In this document: positions 1 to 6,562 of the stretch, piece by piece
How the letters are laid out: every line of letters begins with the position of its first letter
Position numbering within the stretch: position 1 is the stretch's first letter
Assembly (NCBI GenBank): GCA_913052515.1
Contig: CAJXFJ010000083.1
Span: 1-6,991 of the forward strand
Direction of reading: 5' to 3'
DNA: 6,991 nucleotides
Source: an uncultured Flavobacteriales bacterium
Lineage (GTDB): Bacteria; Bacteroidota; Bacteroidia; Flavobacteriales; Vicingaceae
The notes under the pieces: generated by a model
The model's database searches: none
What the model saw: the letters and a program-made list of their open reading frames with translations, nothing else
Told to the model about the DNA's origin: nothing
Program-made: the position numbers and the translations under genes

Positions 1-4
1 TTTA

Positions 5-463
5 CTAGAGCAAAAATTTTTCCTTGTTGATCACAATTTGAATTATACCGATAACTATCACATACCAATAATCCATAATGAACCGAGGGAGTAGGTTAAA
101 CACATCTTGCCCAATGCCATCTGTATAAAACAAGTCAGCGGTGGTGCGCTTAAAAGTGAATTTGTAATACTCAAAATCCATGCAATTAAACACAATGGCT
201 AATGTATTCGATAGGTGAAAAAGGACTTTTCTGAGTTTACTATTGGGTCTGAAATCAACGAATAAACTCAGCAGAAAGGGAGCGTATAAAATGGTGATGG
301 TCATCCAATCAAATCGGATTCCTCCCCAAAGATGCATCAATTTTAGATGTCCGAAATAGGAATAATTGAAGGTGAAAAAGAGCAATCGACAAATGCTAAA
401 AAGTAGCATAGCAATAGCCATTTTAGCTAATGCGTATTTAATATTAGCGACTATTTGCCTCAT
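5..463 (-). CDS. LTA synthase/sulfatase-family membrane protein, N-terminal part only (truncated)
   Basis: The predicted product has about 152 residues and resembles the N-terminal membrane domain of Bacteroidota LTA synthase-like proteins (alkaline-phosphatase superfamily, usually above 600 residues, acting on the periplasmic side of the inner membrane). Visible are three to four hydrophobic spans and the family-like segments GIRFDWMTI, DFEYYKFTFKRTTADLF and a last span YWYVIVIGIIQIV followed by charged NKEKF. The whole extracytoplasmic catalytic domain is missing: the frame ends at tandem TAG TAA stops next to an AAAAATTTTT run, 4 bases from the window edge. I chose ATG at 463, with TATTTTTGA just upstream, rather than the TTG at 487 that would add eight residues. 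The gene lies 40 bases downstream of the small Cys-rich membrane protein, same strand. It could be a pseudogene, a frameshift (real or sequencing), or a genuinely short membrane protein. Family assignment is from pattern recognition of the N-terminus only. Confidence 0.6.
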   Translation of the reverse strand: MRQIVANIKYALAKMAIAMLLFSICRLLFFTFNYSYFGHLKLMHLWGGIRFDWMTITILYAPFLLSLFVDFRPNSKLRKVLFHLSNTLAIVFNCMDFEYYKFTFKRTTADLFYTDGIGQDVFNLLPRFIMDYWYVIVIGIIQIVINKEKFLL

Positions 464-503
464 ACGGTCAAAAATAGTGAAGTGCAATGATTCAAAGCGT
501 TTA

Positions 504-686
504 TTAACCTTCTTTAGTAGTCTTTTTCTGATTTTTGGACTTCTGCATTTCCATTAAACCACAATCGTCGCAATTGTGAGATTGGCTTTGTTTTCTAAAA
601 TAACGAAGCAAATACAAAATGGCAAGTAACACAAGCAGAGCAACCATTATTTCTTGCCAATTAAAGCTGTTGAAAAGTCCACTCAT
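504..686 (-). CDS. Small Cys-containing single-span membrane protein, FeoB-associated type
   Basis: The 60-residue product has a short N-terminus with an NWQEI motif (residues 9-13), one membrane span (about 14-29, rich in Leu/Ile/Val), a basic stop-transfer stretch (RYFRKQ), then C39-D-D-C42-G and a Lys-rich tail. This matches the layout of the FeoB-associated Cys-rich membrane proteins, in which WQEIIV-like N-termini, one span and a CxxC or CGxDCxC cluster recur. Members usually sit next to feoA/feoB and are presumed to help ferrous iron uptake, but the function is not established. No feo gene is present in this window; its downstream neighbour is the truncated LTA synthase-like gene. The start is an ATG at 686; no strong promoter match is seen, although TAATTTTA about 15 bases upstream of the start is one base off the TAnnTTTG consensus. 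The Cys content is lower than in typical members, so this is a likely rather than firm family call. Confidence 0.65.
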   Translation of the reverse strand: MSGLFNSFNWQEIMVALLVLLAILYLLRYFRKQSQSHNCDDCGLMEMQKSKNQKKTTKEG

Positions 687-714
687 TGCAAGGGTAAAAT
701 TAGGCTTTAAAGTA

Positions 715-722
715 TAAATTTG
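715..722 (+). promoter_or_regulatory. Bacteroidota -7 promoter element for the E1 gene
   Basis: TAAATTTG matches the Bacteroidota -7 consensus TAnnTTTG exactly and would start transcription at about 727-730, giving a leader of roughly 20 bases before ATG 750. No TTG/TTTG -33 element is found at the usual 17-23 base spacing (the nearest TTG, 686-688, is 26 bases away). Its position on top of the possible TTG start at 720 argues against that start. Confidence 0.45.
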
Positions 723-749
723 ACTTCAAATCAAGCAATTTGCCTATCT

Positions 750-2726
750 ATGTTTCAGTACGACCGTAGCACCTTTACCAACGAACACTTAATTGATTTA
801 TACAAGAAAGTTCTTCTTCCGAGAATGATAGAGGAGAAGATGCTCGTTTTGCTTCGCCAAGGTAAAATATCGAAATGGTTTTCAGGAATTGGGCAAGAAG
901 CCATTTCAGTAGGAGCAACAGCTGCATTGCAAGCCGATGAATACATTTTACCCATGCATCGAAATTTGGGTGTTTTCACTGGAAGGAATGTACCATTAAA
1001 TCGCTTGTTTAAACAATTCCAAGGCAAACCGAATGGCTACACCAAAGGTCGTGATCGCTCATTTCATTTTGGTGTACCTGAGCATCATATTGTAGGTATG
1101 ATATCTCATTTGGGCTCTCAATTGGGCCTAGCTGATGGTATTGCCCTTGGGAAAAAATTGAAAGAGGAAGGGAAAGTCACTTTAGCTTTTACAGGTGATG
1201 GTGCAACATCGCAAGGAGATTTCCACGAATCTTTGAACGTGGCAGCGGTTTGGGATTTGCCAGTCATTTTTATCATTGAGAATAACGGTTATGGTTTATC
1301 AACTCCATCTTCTGAGCAGTTTCGCTGCAAGCAATTTATAGATAAAGGCATTGGTTATGGCATGGAAGCCCACCAAGTAGAGGGAAACAATTTACTTGAA
1401 GTGCATCAAAAAATGCTGGAATTAGCCGCTTCCGTAAGAGAGAATCCTCGTCCAATTTTGCTAGAATGCATGACCTTTAGAATGAGAGGACACGAAGAAG
1501 CCTCAGGAACGAAATATGTTCCGAAAGAATTGTTTGAGGAGTGGGAGAAAAAGGATCCGGTTAGCAATTATCAAACTTATTTGTATTCCATTGGAATCTT
1601 AACCGAAACGCTTGAACAAGAAATAAGAGCTGGTTTTAAACAAGAAATCGAAGCGGCTTTAAAAGATGCCTTTGAAGAAGAAAGCATAAATGCAGATACT
1701 GAAACTGAGTTACAAGATGTGTACGCTCCTTTTGATTTTGTAGCCCAAAAAGCAGGAACGCAAACCAAAGAGCTTCGCTTGATTGATGCAGTTGCGGATG
1801 CTTTGGATTTAGCCATGGAAAAGCATGATGACTTGATTTTAATGGGGCAAGATATTGCCGAATATGGAGGTGTTTTTAAAGCGACAGAAGGATTGTTAGA
1901 GAAATACGGCAAAGAGCGAGTTAGAAATACACCATTGTGTGAAGCGGCAATTGTTGGAACTTCTTTGGGCTTATCAATTAACGGACAAAAGGCCATGATG
2001 GAAATGCAGTTTGCCGATTTTGTATCTGAGGGCTTTAATCAGATTGTAAATAATTTGGCTAAGATTCATTGGCGGTGGGGGCAAAATGCCGATGTGGTAG
2101 TGCGTATGCCTACAGGTGCAGGCGTAGCCGCAGGACCGTATCATTCGCAAAGCAATGAAGCATGGTTTACACACATTCCAGGATTAAAAGTGGCGTATCC
2201 ATCCAATCCAACTGATGCCAAAGGCTTGTTGTTAACCGCTTTTGAAGACCCAAATCCGGTCATGTTTTTTGAACACAAAGCCTTGTATCGTAGCATCAAT
2301 GAAGAAGTGCCAGAGGGATATTATAATCTACCATTTGGGCAAGCGAATTTAGTTGCAGAAGGGGAGAGGATTTCTATAATTACTTACGGTATGGGCGTGC
2401 ATTGGGCAAAAGCGATTTGTGCAGAAATGGATCTTCATGCAGATATTCTCGATCTACGAACATTGGTTCCTTTAGATTGGAACAGCATTTATGAAAGTGC
2501 GAAAAAATGTGGAAGAGTTTTGGTACTCCATGAAGACACTTTATTTGGTGGAATAGGCGGTGAAATTGCTGCTGGAATTAATGAACATTGTTTTGAATAC
2601 TTAGATGCTCCTGTAAAACGCTTGGCTTCTTTAGATACACCAGTGCCATTTGTTAAAGAGTTGGAAGATAACTTTTTGCCTAAAAAAAGACTGAAAGAGA
2701 CGATTGAGAGTTTATTACTTTACTAG
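750..2726 (+). CDS. 2-oxoacid dehydrogenase E1 component, fused alpha and beta subunits (probably branched-chain type)
   Basis: This cytoplasmic thiamine-diphosphate enzyme decarboxylates a 2-oxoacid and passes the acyl group to the lipoyl arm of E2. The 658 residues contain a full alpha part (about 10-330) and a full beta part (about 342-655) in one chain. The alpha part shows FSGIGQEAI, HRNLG (70-74), the cofactor motif from GDG (149-151) to NN (178-179), and FRMRGHEEASG (243-253). The beta part shows GQDIAEYGGVF, PLCEAA with the Glu (398) expected to bind the thiamine ring, MPTGAG..AGPYHSQS with its catalytic-type His (465), and a C-terminal transketolase-C domain. Fused E1 chains of 650-690 residues are common in Bacteroidota and usually annotated as 2-oxoisovalerate or generic 2-oxoacid dehydrogenase E1; pyruvate as substrate cannot be excluded. 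No E2 or E3 gene is adjacent. I chose ATG 750 over TTG 720 because a -7 promoter element overlaps the latter. The convergent lplA supplies lipoyl groups for the partner E2. Confidence 0.93.
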   Translation: MFQYDRSTFTNEHLIDLYKKVLLPRMIEEKMLVLLRQGKISKWFSGIGQEAISVGATAALQADEYILPMHRNLGVFTGRNVPLNRLFKQFQGKPNGYTKGRDRSFHFGVPEHHIVGMISHLGSQLGLADGIALGKKLKEEGKVTLAFTGDGATSQGDFHESLNVAAVWDLPVIFIIENNGYGLSTPSSEQFRCKQFIDKGIGYGMEAHQVEGNNLLEVHQKMLELAASVRENPRPILLECMTFRMRGHEEASGTKYVPKELFEEWEKKDPVSNYQTYLYSIGILTETLEQEIRAGFKQEIEAALKDAFEEESINADTETELQDVYAPFDFVAQKAGTQTKELRLIDAVADALDLAMEKHDDLILMGQDIAEYGGVFKATEGLLEKYGKERVRNTPLCEAAIVGTSLGLSINGQKAMMEMQFADFVSEGFNQIVNNLAKIHWRWGQNADVVVRMPTGAGVAAGPYHSQSNEAWFTHIPGLKVAYPSNPTDAKGLLLTAFEDPNPVMFFEHKALYRSINEEVPEGYYNLPFGQANLVAEGERISIITYGMGVHWAKAICAEMDLHADILDLRTLVPLDWNSIYESAKKCGRVLVLHEDTLFGGIGGEIAAGINEHCFEYLDAPVKRLASLDTPVPFVKELEDNFLPKKRLKETIESLLLY

Positions 2727-2733
2727 CGTAAAG

Positions 2734-2858
2734 GGATGAAAGCTAAAAGACAAAAGCTGAAAAGTAGAAGAGAGGAAGAGTTAAAAAGATTAAAGCTAAA
2801 GGACAAAGGTTAAAAGTAGCTTAATGACAACAAATCCTTTATCCTTTCTCTTTCATCC
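2734..2858. repeat. Imperfect inverted repeat flanking the purine-rich spacer
   Basis: GGATGAAAG at 2734-2742 is the exact reverse complement of CTTTCATCC at 2850-2858, and the similarity continues imperfectly on both sides, so the purine-rich left half of the spacer faces a pyrimidine-rich right half (about 2834-2860). The whole region could fold back on itself in RNA from either strand, or be a degenerate palindromic intergenic repeat element. Low sequence complexity makes part of this match expected by chance. Confidence 0.4.
2739..2819. repeat. Purine-rich intergenic direct repeat pair
   Basis: Two imperfect copies of a 28-29 base purine-rich unit lie at 2739-2767 and 2792-2819. Both begin AAAGCTAAA, continue with GACAAAG or a near variant, and end AAAAGTAG, with a few substitutions and one gap between them. 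The spacer between the copies is also purine-rich. The array lies directly after the E1 stop codon and has no coding potential I can see. Similar AAAGGATAAAAGCTAAAAG-like runs are frequent between genes in many Bacteroidota; a function is not known. Confidence 0.6.
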
Positions 2859-2864
2859 TTAGTC

Positions 2865-2897
2865 ATTATTTTAAAAAGCGCAGCTTTTTAAAATAAT
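2865..2897. terminator. Perfect 15-bp hairpin, likely bidirectional terminator
   Basis: ATTATTTTAAAAAGC at 2865-2879 pairs perfectly with its reverse complement at 2883-2897 across a 3-base loop. The hairpin lies between convergent genes and its right arm includes the TAA stop and the last codons of lplA (2888-2890 is the stop). A-runs and T-runs flank the short GC core on both strands, so it could terminate transcripts from both sides. The stem is AT-rich, which makes it weaker than a classical intrinsic terminator. Confidence 0.6.
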
Positions 2898-3868
2898 ACA
2901 CTCATTAAATCATCCACTGTCATTTTGTGGAAATAGGCGTCAATATTGATGCTTTCTAACTTTTTACGTAATACCTCTTGGTCGTGTTGGCTACCTTTTA
3001 ACAGTTCTTCAAATTCAGATATGTCTTTTGTGCCAAAGAAGTCGCCGTAAATCTTGGCTTCTTCTATAATGCCGTTGTTCACTTCCAAATTCATTTCAAG
3101 CGTTCCACCTTGGGTTCTTATTCCTTGTTGAAAGTTATATTTTGGAGAATGACCATAATTCCAATCCCAAGTCGCGTATTTCTCATCCCTTAATTTTTGA
3201 ATGGCTCTCAAATCTTCTTCAGTAAATTCATACATGCGACAATCATCATGAGTCTCCACAATATGATTCATAATTCTTTGTGTGAATTCATCAAGACTGA
3301 TTTTTTCGTTCAAATGCTCAGATACATTCGTTACCCTTTTGGGAATTGATTTTACCGCTCTGTCTTTGTATTTAAGTGGGTTAATTTTTAAGGCACCGCT
3401 TACATCTTTCATTTCTGAAGAAAATAAGATGGTACCATGATGCAATACCTTGTTTTTAAACACATGTTCGGCATTTCCTGAAAATTTCTTGCCATCAATG
3501 GTTATGTCGTTTCTACCTTCAAATTGGGCATCAACTCCAAGGTTTTGCAAAACATCGATAATTGGTTTTGTATAGCGTTTAAAATCGACAACTTCTGTAT
3601 TCTCTCCAGTTCGAGTAAAGCTAAAGTTTAAGTTTCCTAAATCGTGATAAACGGCACCACCACCCGATAACCTTCGAACGACTTTAATGCCATTCTTCTT
3701 TACATAATTCACATTGATTTCTGCCAAGGTATTTTGGTGTTTTCCAACAATTATGGCATTATCATTTCGCCAAAGCATAAAGCAATCTTCTTGGATATGC
3801 TTGAAGATATATTCATCGGTTGCAATGTTAAAATAGGGATCGGTAGATTGATGTAGAATACAGAGCAT
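2888..3868 (-). CDS. lplA: Lipoate-protein ligase A
   Basis: The product adenylates free lipoate and transfers it to a lysine of lipoyl domains (E2 subunits of 2-oxoacid dehydrogenases, GcvH) in the cytoplasm. Its 326 residues match the usual length of about 330. The N-terminal catalytic domain (1-245) shows WRNDNAIIVGKHQN (33-46), the lipoate/ATP site RRLSGGGAVYHD (65-76), GNLNFSF, and KKFSGNA with K128 at the place of the conserved catalytic lysine, followed by LHHGTIL. The C-terminal accessory domain (about 235-326) is present, with WDWNYG and GGTLEMNLEV, so this is a full-length rather than split ligase. The ATG start at 3868 has an exact -7 promoter element shortly upstream, so it is probably transcribed on its own, not only by read-through from the lipoprotein gene. 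The stop codon is inside a strong hairpin. It is convergent with the E1 gene, whose E2 partner needs lipoylation; that functional link is inferred. Confidence 0.95.
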   Translation of the reverse strand: MLCILHQSTDPYFNIATDEYIFKHIQEDCFMLWRNDNAIIVGKHQNTLAEINVNYVKKNGIKVVRRLSGGGAVYHDLGNLNFSFTRTGENTEVVDFKRYTKPIIDVLQNLGVDAQFEGRNDITIDGKKFSGNAEHVFKNKVLHHGTILFSSEMKDVSGALKINPLKYKDRAVKSIPKRVTNVSEHLNEKISLDEFTQRIMNHIVETHDDCRMYEFTEEDLRAIQKLRDEKYATWDWNYGHSPKYNFQQGIRTQGGTLEMNLEVNNGIIEEAKIYGDFFGTKDISEFEELLKGSQHDQEVLRKKLESINIDAYFHKMTVDDLMSVLF

Positions 3869-3881
3869 GTTACTTTTTTTG

Positions 3882-3913
3882 CAAAAGTACTACCAAGCTT
3901 CGCATTGTATCAA
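3882..3913 (-). promoter_or_regulatory. Bacteroidota-type promoter for lplA
   Basis: On the minus strand TACTTTTG (3882-3889) fits the -7 consensus TAnnTTTG exactly, and a TTG (3911-3913) lies 21 bases upstream, inside the 17-23 range known for the -33 element. Transcription would start near 3876-3879, leaving a leader of only about ten bases before the ATG at 3868. The -33 element abuts the stop codon of the preceding lipoprotein gene at 3914-3916. Confidence 0.6.
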
Positions 3914-4147
3914 TTATTGATTATGAGAATCATTCGAAGTATTTAAATTTGGAATACTATCTCCTTTACATTTTACCAACTCTGTTCTAACATTTAGCAA
4001 TTGGGCTTCGGTAGCATTTAGCTTTACTTTGAGTTCATTAAACTCTTCGAGGCTTACAGCAGAAGTATTTTCTTTTGGTTTTTTACAGTTTGAACAAGCC
4101 GCTAAAAGGCTAAAACTAAAAAGACAGATAGCTAAATATTTTTTCAT
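3914..4147 (-). CDS. Small predicted lipoprotein with a short coiled coil
   Basis: The 77-residue product starts with a lipoprotein signal peptide (MKKYLAICLFSFSLLAAC): basic N-terminus, hydrophobic core and a lipobox LLAAC with Cys18 as the predicted lipidated residue. Mature residues 19-28 are polar and Lys-rich with a second Cys (21). Residues about 32-60 form a Leu/Val-spaced amphipathic stretch (VSLEEFNELKVKLNATEAQL) likely to be a short coiled coil, and the tail is Asn/Ser-rich and probably unstructured. I do not recognise a named family. The ATG overlaps the TGA of the patatin-like gene by four bases (ATGA, 4144-4147), so the two are translationally coupled and the lipoprotein probably works with, or at the same membrane as, the patatin protein. 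A murein-lipoprotein-like spacer or a partner-binding role is possible but unsupported. Confidence 0.8.
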   Translation of the reverse strand: MKKYLAICLFSFSLLAACSNCKKPKENTSAVSLEEFNELKVKLNATEAQLLNVRTELVKCKGDSIPNLNTSNDSHNQ

Positions 4148-6408
4148 TGGTCGTAATTTAAAGTTTCTTTTAATTGCTGTGCAGCAGCTTTGTTTTCATC
4201 CAAATTTAATGAAGATAAGATTTGTTCCTTCTCCTTAGAAGTTAAATGCCAACTTAAGGAAATGTATTGCTCGTAGCTTTTGTTGAGCTGAAATGGAATA
4301 ATTTCAAATTCTCCTGAATACCATTGAGAGGCGTATTCTAACAATTCATCATTGTTAAAATCTTGTACTTGAAACCAATTGCCGTATAAACTTCCAAAAG
4401 GGGAGAGTAATTGGTCTGAAATGCTTCTTTTTCCTTTGTTTTTAATGTAAGCTCTGTTCGATTTTAAATCGTCTCTAATTTGCAGAAGTACAATTCCGGA
4501 GGTATTTTTTTCTAACCAATCTTTCAAATGAAAAATATATTTCAAGGTGCTTTTTATGCCAAAATTGTCTCTTAAGCCAGAGTCAAAAACTTCAATCTGT
4601 GGGTCAGAGGGTAAGTTAATGGTTGGCATGATGTAAGGAAAAGAAGCATTCATTCTTAAAACTGTAGAAAATCGTGTATTTCTTGGATTATTGTCTTTGA
4701 AAAGTCTGAGGTATTCAACATTTTCTTTTAAATAAGCATCTTTATTTGAGCTTGAAGTCATGAAGGCCATAGGCAAGTTAGAAATCAGTAATCTTCGGCT
4801 ATCGTTTACAATAGAAGGAGTAAACAACATCAAAGGAATTTCAGCATTAAGCTCTGCTTCGTAATAACTAGCTAGTGGCTTGTCAAAATGATGATTGGTA
4901 TACTGATTCAAAGTCTTTTCAAACATATACCCTCTGTCTTTCCAGTATTTTTTACCTTCATATTCAAAGCGTTGTGTTCTAATTAGCATGTCATTAACTG
5001 CGAGGTTAAAGAAAACCGGATTCAAGATGTCTTGAGCTAAGTGAAATCGATTATCCGATGAATCGTTTTGATGGAGTTGATTTTTCCATTTTAACTCTCG
5101 GTAATAGGCGCTTCCAATCATTCCTCCAGAAGAACCATTCATTAAAATGCAGTGCTTAAAAAGCTCTCCTTGACTTAAACTATCCAAGTGTTTTAAGGCA
5201 ATAAAAGACCAAAACATGGCTCGGCTTCCACCTCCGCTTGCTGTAATGAAAACAGCTTTTGGCTTTTTTACAGGATGGCTTGTATTTTTAATTTGCCAAG
5301 TGTTTAATCTTTTCTCATGTAGCTGAATATCTTCTTGAATCAGTTCAGGAGATAGATTTGCTTTTGTTAAGTACTTGGCTTTGCTGCTGTAATCTAAACC
5401 AATGGCTTTACTCTCGTAGTAAATGGTATCAAACTTTGAGAGTTGATTAATGCCGATGAGAAGGATTAAAATAACCACCCATGTCCAACCTCTCAACCAC
5501 GAACGCATGGCAGAAGTAATCATGAGTAACATGGTGAAAAGTAAAGTTAGCGTAGCAGCTGCAGGAATTATGAAAACTGGGTTTTCTCTAAAGAGGCCCA
5601 ATATTAAAATGGAAACAATGACCAATAATTCAAAAAGAGAGGCATTGATATGGTTTTGTCTAAACACTTGAGAAAGCATGTGTTGACTGTAATGCCGATA
5701 TGGTCGTGTCTTTTTAAGTCTAATCGAAAATCCAATGTAAGAATCAACACGCCAACTTTTGGTATCGCTTTCATGCAGTTTGTACCAATCTTTCTCCGAT
5801 TTATTAAGTAATTGTTTGGCAGGTTCTCCTTTCTTGGTATCTGAGCTTACTACCTTGGCTAGCTCTTTTCCAAAAAGCTTTTCAAAGTCTTTATTGGTGG
5901 CCATAAAGTAGACCATAGAGAAGACAATAAAAATAAAATAACCACCTAAAAAGCCAAGTATACGGTAAAGACTTTCTCCGCTTGTAAATCCTTCATTTTG
6001 GGTTAAGAATTGAAATGCTTGAACACCATAAGCACCAATAAAGAGCAATGGCAACAAAGAATTGTTGATGCAGTATTTAAAGAACGGTTTTGAAAGTGTC
6101 GCCAAAAATGGAAAACGAAATCCATTCATGATGTAGGAAGAAATGTTGAACGACATCACAAAACCACCTAATGCAAATCCCAAAATAAAATAACTAGAAA
6201 AGCTTAGTTTGCCTAAATATTCAGGAGCAAGAAAGAGCAACGGTAGCCCGTATTTATTCCCAATTTGCTGATAAATAAGCAAGAAAAAAAGTAGCCAAAA
6301 GAGTAAAAGTTGATGATTCTTTTTCAGGTGCACAAAAAGCAATTGAAAGGGGAAAAAGTAAATTATCCGTTGCCAAATTGTTCTATGATCTTCTTGCTTT
6401 TTATGCAT
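4144..6408 (-). CDS. Patatin-like phospholipase with N-terminal polytopic membrane domain
   Basis: The 754-residue product combines a membrane domain with a patatin lipase domain of the Ser-Asp dyad type, expected to hydrolyse acyl ester bonds of lipids. Residues 1-325 hold about seven hydrophobic spans (near 34-50, 70-90, 115-135, 150-170, 258-275, 277-300, 307-323), with a hydrophilic loop at about 172-245. The catalytic domain begins near 380: VFITASGGGSRAMFWS gives the Gly-rich oxyanion loop (392-394), NGSSGG contains the GxSxG elbow with nucleophile Ser427, and EVFDSGLRDNFG supplies the dyad Asp609. DSG stands where many patatins have DGG or DGA; DAG/DSG seems usual for this long Bacteroidota type. 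I chose ATG at 6408, not the TTG two codons upstream. The first gene of an operon with the small lipoprotein, it follows a terminator that isolates it from the gene upstream. No clear promoter is seen in 6409-6502. Substrate and cell role are unknown. Confidence 0.9.
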   Translation of the reverse strand: MHKKQEDHRTIWQRIIYFFPFQLLFVHLKKNHQLLLFWLLFFLLIYQQIGNKYGLPLLFLAPEYLGKLSFSSYFILGFALGGFVMSFNISSYIMNGFRFPFLATLSKPFFKYCINNSLLPLLFIGAYGVQAFQFLTQNEGFTSGESLYRILGFLGGYFIFIVFSMVYFMATNKDFEKLFGKELAKVVSSDTKKGEPAKQLLNKSEKDWYKLHESDTKSWRVDSYIGFSIRLKKTRPYRHYSQHMLSQVFRQNHINASLFELLVIVSILILGLFRENPVFIIPAAATLTLLFTMLLMITSAMRSWLRGWTWVVILILLIGINQLSKFDTIYYESKAIGLDYSSKAKYLTKANLSPELIQEDIQLHEKRLNTWQIKNTSHPVKKPKAVFITASGGGSRAMFWSFIALKHLDSLSQGELFKHCILMNGSSGGMIGSAYYRELKWKNQLHQNDSSDNRFHLAQDILNPVFFNLAVNDMLIRTQRFEYEGKKYWKDRGYMFEKTLNQYTNHHFDKPLASYYEAELNAEIPLMLFTPSIVNDSRRLLISNLPMAFMTSSSNKDAYLKENVEYLRLFKDNNPRNTRFSTVLRMNASFPYIMPTINLPSDPQIEVFDSGLRDNFGIKSTLKYIFHLKDWLEKNTSGIVLLQIRDDLKSNRAYIKNKGKRSISDQLLSPFGSLYGNWFQVQDFNNDELLEYASQWYSGEFEIIPFQLNKSYEQYISLSWHLTSKEKEQILSSLNLDENKAAAQQLKETLNYDQ

Positions 6409-6502
6409 ACCCAATTTTACTGCTTCTATTTTGATTGTAAGCTTTGTTCAATATGTTTTTATTCTATAGTTAAAGACTACTAAATAGGAATTATTGTTGC
6501 AT

Positions 6503-6529
6503 AAAAAAGCCCTCGCGATGGCGAGGGCT
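6503..6529 (-). terminator. Rho-independent terminator (minus strand)
   Basis: AGCCCTCGC (6508-6516) and GCGAGGGCT (6521-6529) form a perfect 9-bp GC-rich stem with a 4-base loop. Read on the minus strand the stem is followed by TTTTTT (6503-6508), the classical intrinsic terminator layout. On the plus strand no U-tract follows, so it serves the minus-strand type IX-secreted protein gene ending at 6563 and insulates the patatin operon from it. Confidence 0.9.
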
Positions 6530-6562
6530 GTCTTGCAAAAAGAATAACTAACCACTTTCCGA

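Noticed and set aside
366..557. Plus-strand open frame of 63 codons
   Set aside because: It is antisense to the membrane-protein gene; its hydrophobic look mirrors the codons on the other strand.
720..749. TTG start for the E1 gene adding ten residues
   Set aside because: A -7 promoter element overlaps it, and the family-like sequence begins after ATG 750.
755..2174. Minus-strand open frames at 755-1027, 1577-1996 and 1974-2174
   Set aside because: They lie antisense inside the well-supported E1 gene, show no recognisable domains and have shadow-like composition.
2731..2862. CRISPR array
   Set aside because: Only two imperfect purine-rich copies with one short low-complexity spacer and no cas genes; this does not fit an array.
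4029..4238. Plus-strand open frame across the lipoprotein/patatin overlap
   Set aside because: It is antisense to two genes with clear lipobox and patatin features, and resembles no known family.
5450..5671. Plus-strand open frame of 73 codons
   Set aside because: It is antisense to the membrane domain of the patatin gene, without supporting motifs.
6409..6502. Promoter search upstream of the patatin operon
   Set aside because: No TAnnTTTG match with reasonable spacing was found on the minus strand, so no promoter is claimed.
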